Assembly (NCBI GenBank): GCA_028727605.1
Contig: JAQYOA010000122.1
Location: 1 to 42,023, forward strand
Direction: 5' to 3'
Length of the DNA stretch: 42,023 nucleotides
From: Lachnospiraceae bacterium
Lineage (GTDB): Bacteria > Bacillota > Clostridia > Lachnospirales > Lachnospiraceae
Part shown: in pieces, positions 1 to 8,862 of the stretch
How positions within the stretch are numbered: position 1 is the stretch's first letter
Layout: each line of letters opens with the position of its first letter
Translations under genes and position numbers: made by a program
The notes under the pieces: model-generated
Told to the model about the DNA's origin: nothing
The model's database searches: none
The model's input: only the letters and a program-made list of their open reading frames with translations

Positions 1-1
1 A

Positions 2-241
2 AGCGAAGCGTTTGTTTCCGATATGATTCAGCATATAAAATATCTGAGAAATCTCGGAGGAATTGACGTGATCGGGCTTGGCACAGACTTCGACGGTTTT
101 GGCGGTAAGGTTGAAATTACCGATGCAGGCTGCATGCAGAAGCTGGCAGATGGCATGAGCATTGCCGGGTTTACGGATAGTGAGATTGAGAAAGTATTTT
201 CCGGAAATGTACTGAGGGTGTTCCGGGAAGTTCTGCGGTAG
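2..241 (+). CDS. Dipeptidase, peptidase family M19 (C-terminal fragment)
   Basis: The reading frame is open from the left edge and ends at TAG 239-241, leaving the last 79 residues of a protein that begins outside the window. The stretch LGGIDVIGLGTDFDG matches the conserved 'GIGSDFDG' region of membrane/renal-type dipeptidases (M19), zinc enzymes that cleave dipeptides. The final segment (FTDSEIEKVFSGNVLRVF) matches the usual C-terminal helix of the family, where the Gly-Asn-x-Leu-Arg pattern recurs. The N-terminal metal ligands are not in the window. It sits upstream of a PHP phosphoesterase and aminopeptidase C on the same strand, consistent with peptide breakdown. The family call is from recognition of the motif; the exact substrate cannot be judged. 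Confidence 0.85.
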   Translation, partial: SEAFVSDMIQHIKYLRNLGGIDVIGLGTDFDGFGGKVEITDAGCMQKLADGMSIAGFTDSEIEKVFSGNVLRVFREVLR

Positions 242-287
242 GCAGACTTTGGCGCTGCCATGCGCCCGCCTGGAAGGAAGAAGACAA

Positions 288-1064
288 ATGAAAGCAAATT
301 ATCATACACATACCTGGCGCTGTATGCATGCGGTTGGGGAAGAAAAGGAATATGTAGAAAGGGCAATTGAGGGAGGACTTCAGATTCTCGGATTTTCAGA
401 TCATACACCGTATCCGTTTCCGGATAATTATGTTTCCGGAATGAGGATGAGAATGGATCAGCTGGAAGATTATGTGGATACGGTGCTCTCCCTGAAAGCG
501 GAGTACCGAAATGAAATTGAGATTCATCTTGGGCTGGAAGTGGAGTATTATCCGGCTTATTTTCCACAGTTGTTGGATGTTATTGCGGACTATCCGGTGG
601 AGTATTTTCTCCTGGCGCAGCATCATCTGGGGAACGAGATGAATGATTTTTATTCCGGAAGTGAGACGAAGAATCCGGAGCATCTGGAGCGCTACGTGAA
701 TCAGGTAAAGGAGGCTATGTCTACAGGATGCTTTACCTATCTGGCACATCCGGATTTGATTCATTTTACGGGAGAAAAAGCGCTTTACGAAGACAAGATG
801 AGAGAATTGTGCCGATGCGCGAAAGCGCAGGATCTGCCGCTGGAAATCAATTTTCTTGGCATCGGGGACGGCCGGCATTATCCCAACGAAGCTTTCTGGA
901 AAATTGCAGGGGAAGAGCACTGTAAGGTGATTTACGGCGCGGATGCGCATAAACCGGAAACGGTATTTTGCCCGCAGGTCAGAAAAAAGGCAGACCAATT
1001 GGTGGAAAAATACGGACTTCTTCTCACGGAAACGGTTCCTCTTCGGAATCCGAAAAATAATTGA
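288..1064 (+). CDS. PHP-domain phosphoesterase, histidinol-phosphatase HisJ-like
   Basis: A 258-residue protein. ATG 288 is chosen because a purine-rich GGAAGGAAG lies just upstream and the protein then starts directly with the PHP signature (NYHTHTWRCMHA). Other PHP metal-binding segments are visible: FSDHTPYP, LGLEVEYY, LAQHHLG, LAHPDLIHF and the terminal YGADAHKPE. Length and motif order fit the HisJ/HisK type of histidinol-phosphatase, which removes phosphate from L-histidinol phosphate in histidine synthesis. No other his gene is nearby, so another phosphate ester substrate is possible. It overlaps neither neighbour but ends only 23 bases before aminopeptidase C, suggesting co-transcription. 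Family is confident, precise substrate is inference. Confidence 0.82.
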   Translation: MKANYHTHTWRCMHAVGEEKEYVERAIEGGLQILGFSDHTPYPFPDNYVSGMRMRMDQLEDYVDTVLSLKAEYRNEIEIHLGLEVEYYPAYFPQLLDVIADYPVEYFLLAQHHLGNEMNDFYSGSETKNPEHLERYVNQVKEAMSTGCFTYLAHPDLIHFTGEKALYEDKMRELCRCAKAQDLPLEINFLGIGDGRHYPNEAFWKIAGEEHCKVIYGADAHKPETVFCPQVRKKADQLVEKYGLLLTETVPLRNPKNN

Positions 1065-1087
1065 AAACAAAGGAGTATACAGGAAGC

Positions 1088-2422
1088 ATGGAAACGATGA
1101 TTACAAAAGATACGCTGGCGCAGTTTGAAGAGCGTTTTGATGCGGATCGGGCCAATGTGATTGCAATGAACGCAGTTACCGCCAACGGAATTTCGGCGGC
1201 TGCCAGAAATTATCAGACGGAGAGGGAGGTTACTCACGAATTTTCCATCAGTCTGGAGCATGACAAGGTGACAAATCAGAAGAAAAGCGGACGGTGCTGG
1301 ATGTTTGCGGCGCTGAATGTTCTTCGGGCAAAAGTAATGAAAAATACAAATCTGGAAAGTTTTGAACTGTCTCAGAGCTATCCGGCTTTTTATGATAAAC
1401 TGGAGAAAGCAAATTATTTTCTGGAAAGTATTTTAGATACGCTGGATGAGCCGACGGATGGAAGACTGATCAGCCATCTGCTGCGCAGTCCTTTGAATGA
1501 CGGCGGACAGTGGGATATGCTCTGCAGCATCGTGGAAAAGTATGGTCTTGTTCCGAAGTCCGCAATGCCGGAGAGTGAAGTTTCCTCTGCTACCAACGAA
1601 TTTTGTTCCTATGCGACGGAAAAACTGCGTGAGGACGCCTGCATTCTGAGAAAAGCCCATAGAAACGGTGTTCCGACGGAAGAATTGCGGCAGAAAAAAG
1701 AGGCTATGATGGAGACGATCTATGATATGCTCTGCATCTGCTATGGAAAGCCGCCGAAGACTTTCACGTTTGAATATCGGGATAAGGACAGAAATTTTCA
1801 CAGGGATACGGATCTGACACCGAAGCGTTTTTATGAAAAATATGTGGGTGTGGATCTGAAGGAATACATCAGTCTGATCAATGCACCGACAGAGGATAAA
1901 CCGTATTATCGGAGCTACAGTGTGGAGTACCTGGGAAATGTGGCAGAAGGACGTCCGGTGAAGTATGTGAATCTTCCCATTGAAGAGCTGAAAAAGGCAG
2001 CAATTGCTCAGATGAAAGACGGAGAACCGGTGTGGTTCGGCTGTGATGTGGGCAAGCGTCTGAATCGTGACGGCGGCATTATGGATCTTGGCACTTATGG
2101 AGTGGAAGAACTGTTTCACACTTCCTTTGGAATGACAAAGGCGGAGCGTCTGGATTATGGACAGAGTCTGATGACCCATGCGATGGTATTCCGTGGAGTC
2201 AATCTGGATGAAGAGGGAAAGCCAAACCGCTGGCAGGTGGAAAACAGCTGGGGCGAGGACTGTGGAAAAGCCGGATATTTTGTCATGAGTGATGACTGGT
2301 TTGACGAGTACATGTATCAGGTGGTAGTGAATAAAAAATATCTGCCAAAAGAAGCGATCGAAGCTTATGAGAGTGAACCGATTCTGTTGAAACCCTGGGA
2401 TCCGATGGGATCTCTGGCATAA
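1088..2422 (+). CDS. pepC: Aminopeptidase C (bleomycin hydrolase family, C1B)
   Basis: A 444-residue cytoplasmic cysteine aminopeptidase that trims N-terminal residues from peptides. The papain-like triad is visible: Cys70 in SGRCWMFA, His364 in MTHAMVF and Asn386 in VENSWG. Length is typical of PepC (about 440-450). ATG 1088 is preferred: AAAGGAG at 1069-1075 lies 12 bases upstream, whereas an in-frame TTG at 1061 would put that site inside the coding region. An internal ATG at 1097 is a possible alternative. The gene follows the PHP phosphoesterase closely and is followed immediately by a strong terminator. With the M19 dipeptidase upstream and the peptide importer downstream it forms a peptide-utilisation neighbourhood. 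Confidence 0.95.
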   Translation: METMITKDTLAQFEERFDADRANVIAMNAVTANGISAAARNYQTEREVTHEFSISLEHDKVTNQKKSGRCWMFAALNVLRAKVMKNTNLESFELSQSYPAFYDKLEKANYFLESILDTLDEPTDGRLISHLLRSPLNDGGQWDMLCSIVEKYGLVPKSAMPESEVSSATNEFCSYATEKLREDACILRKAHRNGVPTEELRQKKEAMMETIYDMLCICYGKPPKTFTFEYRDKDRNFHRDTDLTPKRFYEKYVGVDLKEYISLINAPTEDKPYYRSYSVEYLGNVAEGRPVKYVNLPIEELKKAAIAQMKDGEPVWFGCDVGKRLNRDGGIMDLGTYGVEELFHTSFGMTKAERLDYGQSLMTHAMVFRGVNLDEEGKPNRWQVENSWGEDCGKAGYFVMSDDWFDEYMYQVVVNKKYLPKEAIEAYESEPILLKPWDPMGSLA

Positions 2423-2473
2423 AAGATAAGGGAGACCAGTTCCGATACCGGAAGCGGTCTCCCTTATCTTTTT
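2421..2473. terminator. Strong bidirectional intrinsic terminator between pepC and the ABC ATPase
   Basis: A 17-bp perfect inverted repeat (2421-2437 with 2455-2471) encloses a 17-base loop and runs into a T-tract on the plus strand. Because the left arm begins with AAAA, the minus-strand transcript also ends in a U-run. It therefore probably stops both pepC and the converging ABC-transporter operon whose last stop codon is at 2486. The left arm overlaps the pepC stop codon. Confidence 0.9.
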
Positions 2474-2485
2474 TACAATATAGGT

Positions 2486-3202
2486 TCAGGGATCGAGTGA
2501 AGCCAGGAGCAGTTCTTTTGTATATTCCTCCCTTGGGTGGGAGAATAATTCCTCTGTCGGAGCACTTTCGATAATCCTGCCGTCTTTCATAACCAGAACC
2601 CGGTCACACATCTGATAGATTACGTTCAGATCGTGAGAGATAAAGAGAATGGAAAGCTTTAACTCCTGTTGGAGACTGACCATCAGCTCCATGATCTGTT
2701 TCTGAATGGTCACATCCAGAGCGGAAACGGGCTCATCGGCGATGATAAAGCGGGATCCCTGGATCAGGGCAGCTGCGATTCCCACTCTCTGACGCTGTCC
2801 TCCGGAGAGCTCTCCGGGGTAGCGGTTGATCTGTTCCGGGGAAAGACCGACTTTTTGTGCCATTTGGAGTACCCGTTTTTTTCGTTCCTCTTTGGGAATC
2901 TTTTGCATCCGCAGCGGTTCTTCGAGAATCCAGGAAATTTTCTTTTTCGGATTCAGAGAGGAATAGGGATCCTGGAAAATCATCTGGGGCATTTTTGTAT
3001 AATGGAGAATTTCTCCCTGATCCGGCTTTACAAAGCCCAGAATTACTTTGGAAAGTGTGGATTTTCCGCAGCCGCTTTCGCCCACCAGACCGAGAATTTC
3101 ATCGGAGTGAACTTCCAGGGAAATATCGTGGAGTACGTCTTTTGTATTCTTTCCATCCCGGTAGGAAGCACTGACGTGCTTTAATTCCAGTACATTTTCC
3201 AT
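2486..3202 (-). CDS. Peptide ABC transporter ATPase, OppF/DppF/NikE type, short form
   Basis: A 238-residue ABC ATPase. Walker A is GESGCGKST, the Q-loop is [12 protein letters not shown], the signature is [10 protein letters not shown], Walker B is FIIADEP and the switch His is in FISHDLN. 'QDPYSSLNP' is characteristic of the dipeptide/oligopeptide/nickel subfamily. ATG 3202 is used because it overlaps the upstream TGA (TGATG) and is the natural translationally coupled start. Family members often exceed 300 residues. This one stops right after '[11 protein letters not shown]', lacking the C-terminal oligopeptide-type extension, and the stretch between Walker A and the Q-loop is also compact. 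It pairs with the preceding ATPase as the second nucleotide-binding subunit; substrate is probably peptide. Confidence 0.9.
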   Translation of the reverse strand: MENVLELKHVSASYRDGKNTKDVLHDISLEVHSDEILGLVGESGCGKSTLSKVILGFVKPDQGEILHYTKMPQMIFQDPYSSLNPKKKISWILEEPLRMQKIPKEERKKRVLQMAQKVGLSPEQINRYPGELSGGQRQRVGIAAALIQGSRFIIADEPVSALDVTIQKQIMELMVSLQQELKLSILFISHDLNVIYQMCDRVLVMKDGRIIESAPTEELFSHPREEYTKELLLASLDP

Positions 3203-4041
3203 CACTTGGTTCCTCCTTTTGACAGATCTGACGGATGTTTCCGGCGGCGGAGTGAGGTTCTCCGGTTGGGAATGGCATCCAGCAGTTTTTTTGTATAATC
3301 CTCCTGCGGATTGGAGAAGACCTGGGCAATTGTGCCGGATTCCACGATCGTGCCCTGATTCATCACAATCACCCGGCTGCACAGACGGCGGATAACGCCA
3401 AGATCGTGGGAAATGAACAGGATCGCCGTGTGATGCCGTTCATTTAACTTCTGCAAAAGCTTCAGGATCTGAGCCTGGATGGTGACATCCAGAGCCGTTG
3501 TGGGTTCGTCGGCAATGAGCAGCTTGGGTTCAGTGATCAGAGCGGCGGCGATCATCACCCTCTGACGCTGTCCGCCGGAAATCTGATGCGGATATTTTTT
3601 GCAGAGAAGCTCAGGCTCTGGCAGTTCTACCTCCCGCATGATTTCCAGTACCTTCTGATGCCGTTTTCCCGGATCGTCTTTTGTGTGGAGCAGCAATCCC
3701 TCTTCAATCTGGGCACCGATGGTAAGGACCGGATTTAAGGAGGTCATAGGTTCCTGAAAGATCATACTGATTTCTTTTCCGCGGATTTTGGAAAGTTCTT
3801 CCTTTGTGCATTGAGTCAGTGAGGATCCCCGGTAGAGGATTTCACCGCCGGAGACATCGGAATGGCTTTTCAAAAGCTGAAGAATGGACAATGCAGTCTG
3901 TGTCTTTCCGGAGCCGGATTCCCCTACAATGCCAAGAATCTCTCCCTCTTCCATAGAAAAAGAGATTCCCCGTACCACTTCTGTGGGAGGAACGGTATCG
4001 TAAAATGAAATTGCCAGATCTTTGACCTCTAAAAGAGCCAT
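3202..4041 (-). CDS. Peptide ABC transporter ATPase, OppD/DppD type
   Basis: A 279-residue ABC ATPase. Walker A is [10 protein letters not shown], the Q-loop is [12 protein letters not shown], the signature is ISGGQRQRV, Walker B is [13 protein letters not shown] and the H-loop is FISHDLGV. 'QEPMTSLNP' is diagnostic of the OppD/DppD/NikD branch. ATG 4041 is chosen over a GTG at 4074 because AAAGGCGG precedes it at normal spacing and the GTG start would overlap the permease gene. It is shorter than classical OppD (about 330) and lacks most of the C-terminal domain, as does its partner. It overlaps the next ATPase by one base and begins one base after the upstream permease stop, so the genes are tightly coupled. 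Confidence 0.92.
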   Translation of the reverse strand: MALLEVKDLAISFYDTVPPTEVVRGISFSMEEGEILGIVGESGSGKTQTALSILQLLKSHSDVSGGEILYRGSSLTQCTKEELSKIRGKEISMIFQEPMTSLNPVLTIGAQIEEGLLLHTKDDPGKRHQKVLEIMREVELPEPELLCKKYPHQISGGQRQRVMIAAALITEPKLLIADEPTTALDVTIQAQILKLLQKLNERHHTAILFISHDLGVIRRLCSRVIVMNQGTIVESGTIAQVFSNPQEDYTKKLLDAIPNRRTSLRRRKHPSDLSKGGTK

Positions 4042-4042
4042 A

Positions 4043-4855
4043 TCACACACCGCCTTTCTGCTGAATTCCGTCACCTAACAGAGAAACGCCAAGGGCCAGC
4101 AAAATGACTGCAAGACCGGGGAAAATGGCACACCAGGGTGCAGTCATCAGGTAAGCCTGGGCTTCCGAGAGCATACGTCCAAGGGAGGCATCCGGGGGCT
4201 GCACACCGATACCGAGAAAACTCATGCCTGCCTCCGCAAGTACGGCGTTGTTAAAACCGATCGCTGCTGTGGAAAGGAGCGTCGGCACAGCGTTCGGAAG
4301 AATATGCACAAAGATAATACGCAGGTGGGAGACGCCCATCAGGCGTGCACTTTTTACATAATCCATTTCTTTCTGAGTGAGAAACTCACTTCGTGTCATT
4401 CTTGCAAAGCTTGGAATAAAGACGATCGCCAGCGCTAGGATCACATTGTATTTTCCGGGTCCGAAAATGCTGATCAGTACCAGAGCCAGAAGAATATTCG
4501 GGAAAGAGACGATCGCGTCATTCATACGCATGAGGAATTCATCAATCCAGCCGCCGAAATATCCGGTGAATGCACCGATGAGAATTCCTGTACCGCCTCC
4601 CAATACAAGGGTGGCAGCAGCCACAAAAAAGGTGGTTCCGGTTCCTTTCAGAACCCGGCTGAATACATCTCTTCCGAAATGGTCGCATCCAAAAGGATGG
4701 GAGAGAGACGGCCCCGCAAATTTCAGACTTCCGTTCATGGCGTCCGGATCGTAGGGAGTGCCGATTACTCCGGCCAGCAGAAACAACAGCATCGCTGCGA
4801 AAATGCAGCCGCCCAGAATCAGCGTAGTATTTTTGGTTGTTTTCTTTTTGCGCAT
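4043..4855 (-). CDS. Peptide ABC transporter permease, OppC/DppC type
   Basis: A 270-residue inner-membrane permease with about six hydrophobic segments. The N-terminal region has the family pattern 'GTPYDPDAMN...HPFGCDHFGRDVFSR', and the EAA-like coupling loop is visible around 'MDYVKSARLMGVSHLRIIFVHILPNA'-type sequence in the second half. The protein ends 'LLGDGIQQ', close to the usual LGDxLRD ending of this family. It forms the channel together with the OppB-like protein encoded just upstream on the same strand, with an 18-base gap. Start ATG 4855 is preceded by AAGGAGGG. Substrate specificity cannot be read from the permease alone. Confidence 0.92.
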   Translation of the reverse strand: MRKKKTTKNTTLILGGCIFAAMLLFLLAGVIGTPYDPDAMNGSLKFAGPSLSHPFGCDHFGRDVFSRVLKGTGTTFFVAAATLVLGGGTGILIGAFTGYFGGWIDEFLMRMNDAIVSFPNILLALVLISIFGPGKYNVILALAIVFIPSFARMTRSEFLTQKEMDYVKSARLMGVSHLRIIFVHILPNAVPTLLSTAAIGFNNAVLAEAGMSFLGIGVQPPDASLGRMLSEAQAYLMTAPWCAIFPGLAVILLALGVSLLGDGIQQKGGV

Positions 4856-4873
4856 AGGGAACTCCCTCCTTTC

Positions 4874-5818
4874 TCAGGCTTTCAGACGAATCCGGGGATC
4901 AATTCTGCTGTACAGAAGATCCACAAGGAAATTGATGATAATAACAAGGGCGGCAATCAGCATAAGAATGCCCTGAACGACCGGATAATCACGGTTGGAA
5001 ATCGAAGTCACCAGAAGAGTGCCCATTCCGGGAATCGTAAAGACCTGTTCCAGAATAATACTGTTGGCAACAATATCCGCGATGGTCATGCCCCAGAAGG
5101 TCAGCACGGGAATTAATGCATTTTTCAGAACATGACGGTACAGAACCCGCCATTTCTGATTTCCTCTGGAATAAGCAGTGCGGACATAATCTGCGTCCAA
5201 CTGAGAAATGATGGAGGAACGGAGCATTTTTACTCCCATGGCACAGCGGGGAAGGGCAATCGCCACCGCAGGGGCAATCAGATAATGGAGAAAACCGGTA
5301 AAACTCTGGGAAATGGAAACATAAGAACCGGGCTGAAACCATTTCAGAAGCAGTCCGAAGAAATAGGTAATCAGAATGCCGATAAAGAATCCCGGCACAG
5401 ACATAAAGATCTGATTGACAATCATAAGAAACCGATCCAGATGCCCGCCGGCATGGGAGGCAGTGAAAATACCAAGAGGAATGGAAACAGCGAGAATCAT
5501 CAGAAAAGCCATCACTGTAAGCGCTACCGTAATGGGAATTTTCCCCTTTAGAAGTTCCGTTACGGGCATAGAATAACTGTAAGATTCTCCCAGATCTCCG
5601 GTGACAAAACCGGAAAGCCACGAAGCATAGCGCACAGGAAGCGGGCGGTCCAGTCCCATCTCCTTTTGCAGGGCAGCTACCTGTTCCGGGGTTGCCTCTG
5701 TACCCAGTCTGGACAGCGCGGCATCTCCCGGGATCACCGAGAAAGCGACAAAGGACAGAAGGGAAACGATAAGCAGTGTAAGAATCAAAGTTCCGAGTTT
5801 TTTCAGAAAATATTTCAT
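4874..5818 (-). CDS. Peptide ABC transporter permease, OppB/DppB type
   Basis: A 314-residue inner-membrane permease. The N-terminus (MKYFLKKLGTLILTLLIVSL) is the typical first membrane segment of OppB/DppB, followed by a periplasmic-type loop with 'MGLDRPLPVRYASW' and 'GDLGESYSYSMPV', both hallmarks of the family. The coupling loop 'DADYVRTAYSRGN' and the ending 'DLLYSRIDPRIRL' are also typical. ATG 5818 is chosen because AAGGAG lies upstream at proper spacing; a longer upstream reading would be preceded by no ribosome site. It is second in the importer part of the operon, after the binding lipoprotein, from which it is separated by 188 bases containing a hairpin. Confidence 0.93.
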   Translation of the reverse strand: MKYFLKKLGTLILTLLIVSLLSFVAFSVIPGDAALSRLGTEATPEQVAALQKEMGLDRPLPVRYASWLSGFVTGDLGESYSYSMPVTELLKGKIPITVALTVMAFLMILAVSIPLGIFTASHAGGHLDRFLMIVNQIFMSVPGFFIGILITYFFGLLLKWFQPGSYVSISQSFTGFLHYLIAPAVAIALPRCAMGVKMLRSSIISQLDADYVRTAYSRGNQKWRVLYRHVLKNALIPVLTFWGMTIADIVANSIILEQVFTIPGMGTLLVTSISNRDYPVVQGILMLIAALVIIINFLVDLLYSRIDPRIRLKA

Positions 5819-5971
5819 AAACAGAATTCTCCTTAGTAACCGTAAAAGTCCCGGATGGCAGGAAGATAAGAAAAGCAAAGAAAGAGAAAAGACAGTTCAT
5901 GAGACAATTAATAATGAGAGTTTCGTTTCTTTCTTCTTTTTTTCATATGCTGTCTTTTCTCTTTAATTTAT

Positions 5972-5995
5972 GGGGTCTGACCCCTTGTAGACCCC
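5972..5995 (-). other. Hairpin between binding-protein gene and permease genes
   Basis: GGGGTCT (5972-5978) pairs with AGACCCC (5989-5995), with a nested alternative pairing of the inner GACCCC. It begins about 11 bases after the lipoprotein stop codon in the minus-strand transcript and is not followed by a U-run. It therefore looks more like a processing or RNA-stabilising hairpin than a full terminator. The rest of the 188-base gap (5819-6006) is AT-rich and holds no gene that I can support. Confidence 0.45.
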
Positions 5996-6006
5996 TTGTA
6001 TCCATA

Positions 6007-7605
6007 TTATTCTGCAATCTGATAAATCTTAGCCATATCCTGGACATACAGTGGGTAGAATACGTATCCGCCGTAATTCTTGCGGAGAACTACTTCACTG
6101 GCCATATCCTGAATGTAAAGGTTTGCAGCGTCCTCGCAGAGCAGCGTCTCCATTTGCTTGTAGAGTTCTACCTGCTCGGCGTCATCGGTGCTTGCCTTTA
6201 CTTTGGCATACAGCTGATCGTATTCTTCGTTGCTGTAATTGATAAAGTTTTTGCTGGCATCGGAGGTAAAACGCTCCAGAAGTGCGCGTGCACTTAAGTA
6301 AGCTGCGTCAACTCCGACGACGGTAGACTGGTAATTGCGGTCTGCGTAGACATCGGAGAGCCAGCTGTCCCATTCAATCAGCTGAATGGTAGCGGTGACA
6401 CCGATCTGTTTGAACTGTTCCACCAGTACCTGAGCGGCATCAATGTGCTGCTGATAGTTGTTCGGAACGGTGATAGTCAGCTCAAATCCATCCGGATACC
6501 CGGCTTCGGAAAGCAGCTGCTTTGCCTTGTCAATGTCCTGATTGTAGGTGTCCGCAAGCTCCGGCATATAATATTTCTCAAATGCGGGGAACATGCTGCT
6601 TCCGATGATTGTGCCTTTGCCGTCTGCGGTCATATCAAGTATTTCCTCACGGTTTGCGGCATAGCAGAGTGCCTGACGGACTCTGACATCGTTGAGCGGT
6701 TCTGCTGCATTGTTCAGGTAGAGTGCCTGTACCAGGTTCATACCGCCTTCATAGACCTGCAGATCCTCATCATCTGCCAGCTGTGAGAGCTGAGTGGCAT
6801 TTACCCTCGGATACATGTCGATGGAACCGGACTTCAGACCGGTAACAATCGCGTTACTGTCACCCACAACCTTGAAAGTAACCTGATCAAGGTAAGCCTG
6901 ATTCTCCGTATCCCAGTAATCACCGAACTTTTCAATGATGATATTCTCCTGAGGAGAGCGGGATACATATTTGAACGGGCCGGTTCCCACCGGATTTTTT
7001 TCGAGATCTTCACAGTGTTCCGGAACAATGGCAACGATCAGGTAGGCAAGAAATTCGGTGTCTGCCTCTTTCAGATAAATCTCGATGGTGTTCTCATCCG
7101 GTGTCTCAACCTTTTCTACATTAGAAAACGCTGATACTAACGGGGTTCCGTCCCCGTTAATACCAGCGCAGCGTTCGATCGAATATTTTACATCTGCAGC
7201 GGTCACCGTCGTTCCGTCATGGAACTTTACATTCTCCCTGAGAAGGAAGGTGTAAACCTTACCGTCCTCTGAGATGGAATGGCTTTGGGCCACAGCATCT
7301 TTGTAATTTCCCTGTTCATCCGGCTTAACCAAGCCTTCATAGATGTTGAATAGGACTTCTTTCGTTCCTGCCGCTACTGATACGTGGGGGTCAAGACTAT
7401 CCTCAAGATCCTGAGGAATTCCTACTACGATGGAGCCGCCCATAACCGGTTCGCCTGATGCGGATAAAGAGGACTCCGATGTTACCTGAGAACTGCTCTC
7501 TGTCTGAGTATCTGCATTCCCTTCCTTGTCATCCTGGCATCCGCCAAGTACAACAGTAAGAGCTGCAACCAAAAGCAACACCATTACGTTTTTTACTTTT
7601 TTCAT
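6007..7605 (-). CDS. Peptide ABC transporter substrate-binding lipoprotein (SBP_bac_5)
   Basis: A 532-residue secreted lipoprotein. It has a charged N-terminus, a hydrophobic core and a lipobox ending at Cys23 (VVLGGC), then a Ser/Thr-rich linker. The mature part carries the family-5 solute-binding features: 'LDPHVSVAAGTKEVLFNIYEGLVK', 'YTFLLRENVKFHDGTTVTAADVKYSIER' and 'NPVGTGPFKY' type segments, named here in shortened form. It would capture dipeptides or oligopeptides outside the membrane and hand them to the two permeases. Start ATG 7605 has AAAGGAGAT upstream. A good sigma-A promoter lies in the gap to the M20 peptidase, so the importer can be expressed on its own as well as from the larger operon. 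Confidence 0.94.
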   Translation of the reverse strand: MKKVKNVMVLLLVAALTVVLGGCQDDKEGNADTQTESSSQVTSESSLSASGEPVMGGSIVVGIPQDLEDSLDPHVSVAAGTKEVLFNIYEGLVKPDEQGNYKDAVAQSHSISEDGKVYTFLLRENVKFHDGTTVTAADVKYSIERCAGINGDGTPLVSAFSNVEKVETPDENTIEIYLKEADTEFLAYLIVAIVPEHCEDLEKNPVGTGPFKYVSRSPQENIIIEKFGDYWDTENQAYLDQVTFKVVGDSNAIVTGLKSGSIDMYPRVNATQLSQLADDEDLQVYEGGMNLVQALYLNNAAEPLNDVRVRQALCYAANREEILDMTADGKGTIIGSSMFPAFEKYYMPELADTYNQDIDKAKQLLSEAGYPDGFELTITVPNNYQQHIDAAQVLVEQFKQIGVTATIQLIEWDSWLSDVYADRNYQSTVVGVDAAYLSARALLERFTSDASKNFINYSNEEYDQLYAKVKASTDDAEQVELYKQMETLLCEDAANLYIQDMASEVVLRKNYGGYVFYPLYVQDMAKIYQIAE

Positions 7606-7655
7606 GATATCTCCTTTTAGATACGAGTTCTCTCATTTATACAATTGTCAAAGCT

Positions 7656-7684
7656 ATTGTACCGAAAAAAAGGGAAAAAGGCAA
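7656..7684 (-). promoter_or_regulatory. Sigma-A-type promoter for the peptide ABC importer
   Basis: Reading the minus strand, TTGCCT (7679-7684) is separated by exactly 17 bases from TACAAT (7656-7661), about 50 bases upstream of the lipoprotein start at 7605. The spacer is a T/C-rich tract. This suggests an internal promoter that separates the importer genes from the permease and M20 peptidase genes upstream. Confidence 0.7.
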
Positions 7685-7692
7685 GTTCGGAA

Positions 7693-8844
7693 TTAGGTAC
7701 AATCGAGATCTACATAATCCAGCATCAGTGACAGGGCGATCTTCAGTCCGTCCGGAAGGCTTGCAAGATCAATCCACTCTTCACGCGTGTGGGCAAGTGC
7801 GCCGCGCACAGTGCCCACGGTATTTGCGGGAATACCGAGAGACAGCGGTACATTGCTGTCAGTCGAGTAAGCGGCATAATCAATCTCGTCGTGATACCAG
7901 GTGCCGATGACATCTGCTGTATGGGCAGTAAATGCTGCAAGTGCATCGGTATCCACCGGTCCGTTTCCGGGACGTACGCCAAGCAGATCTACCTGAATTT
8001 CGCCGCCTCTTCCGCGTACGGATTCCACGGCTGCCTGGAACAGCTTCTCCATTTCTTCCAGACATTTCTGGGACGTGGAGCGAAATTCATAGAGCATAAA
8101 TGCTTCCTGTGCAACGGAGTTGACGGTAGTGCCGCCCTCCATACGTCCGATGTTATACGTCGTGTAGGCTTCCTGCGGCGGTACAATTTTGTACAGACGC
8201 TCAGTCAGATCACAGAGAATTTCCAGAGCGTTCGGAGCACCGAAATTGATATAGGAGTGGCCGCCCTTTGTCCTGCAGGTGATGCGGTAACGGTAGGATC
8301 CTACCGCGCTGCTGCAGCACTGAGGTGTGTAGCCGTCGAAGGAATAGAAAGCTTTGATTCTTGATCCGTATGCAGCGAAAAGGGCCTTTGTTCCGTCCAG
8401 ATTTCCCAGACCTTCCTCACAGGCATTTGCCACGAAGAGAATTCCGCATTTCGGTTTCAGGTTGTTTTGGATGATATATTTGGCGCCCAGCATCAGATTC
8501 ACCAGATTGCTGGTATCATCGCCGATTCCGGGGGCATAGAGCCTGCCGTTTTCTTCCCGCAAAGGAAGCTCTGTGGTGTCCGGGAATACAATATCGGTGT
8601 GAGCTGCAAATACGATCAGTTCCTTTGCATTCTCATCACCCAGTCTGCAGATGACATTTTTTGCTTCATCAATAGAAACATCCTTTGCTCCCTGTTTCAG
8701 AAACCAGTCGCGGCAAAAGCTGGCGCGCAGATCCTCCTGATGTGAGGGGGCCGGGATTACGCCGAGCGTTTTCAGAAGTTCTTTTTGCTCGGCTGCTGCT
8801 TTGGCGGCATACTGTTCTGAGAGTTCTTTGATTTTTGTGTTCAT
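7693..8844 (-). CDS. M20-family metallopeptidase (PepT/CPG2-like)
   Basis: A 383-residue cytoplasmic zinc peptidase. Probable metal ligands and catalytic residues are visible: His82 and Asp84 in FAAHTDIVF, Asp109 in PGIGDDTSN, the Glu143-Glu144 pair in ANACEEGLG, Asp170 in YSFDGY and His352 in LAHTREEW. These match the two-zinc M20 pattern. The lid/dimerisation part is marked by KGGHSYINFG and the conserved MEGGTTVNSV. M20 enzymes cleave dipeptides, tripeptides or N-acyl amino acids. Position between a permease gene (18-base gap) and a peptide importer suggests that it cleaves what those transporters bring in. Start ATG 8844 has AAGGAG upstream. Confidence 0.9.
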   Translation of the reverse strand: MNTKIKELSEQYAAKAAAEQKELLKTLGVIPAPSHQEDLRASFCRDWFLKQGAKDVSIDEAKNVICRLGDENAKELIVFAAHTDIVFPDTTELPLREENGRLYAPGIGDDTSNLVNLMLGAKYIIQNNLKPKCGILFVANACEEGLGNLDGTKALFAAYGSRIKAFYSFDGYTPQCCSSAVGSYRYRITCRTKGGHSYINFGAPNALEILCDLTERLYKIVPPQEAYTTYNIGRMEGGTTVNSVAQEAFMLYEFRSTSQKCLEEMEKLFQAAVESVRGRGGEIQVDLLGVRPGNGPVDTDALAAFTAHTADVIGTWYHDEIDYAAYSTDSNVPLSLGIPANTVGTVRGALAHTREEWIDLASLPDGLKIALSLMLDYVDLDCT

Positions 8845-8862
8845 ACTGTTCTCCTTATCTCG

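Noticed and set aside
28-567. Long minus-strand open frame opposite the dipeptidase and PHP genes
   Set aside because: It lies antisense to two clearly recognisable proteins, has low-complexity Pro/Ser-rich content and no ribosome site.
2-2422. A peptide-degradation operon M19-PHP-PepC as one functional unit
   Set aside because: The genes are close and co-directional, but a histidinol-phosphatase-like gene lies between the peptidases and the first gene is cut off by the window edge, so the unit cannot be established here.
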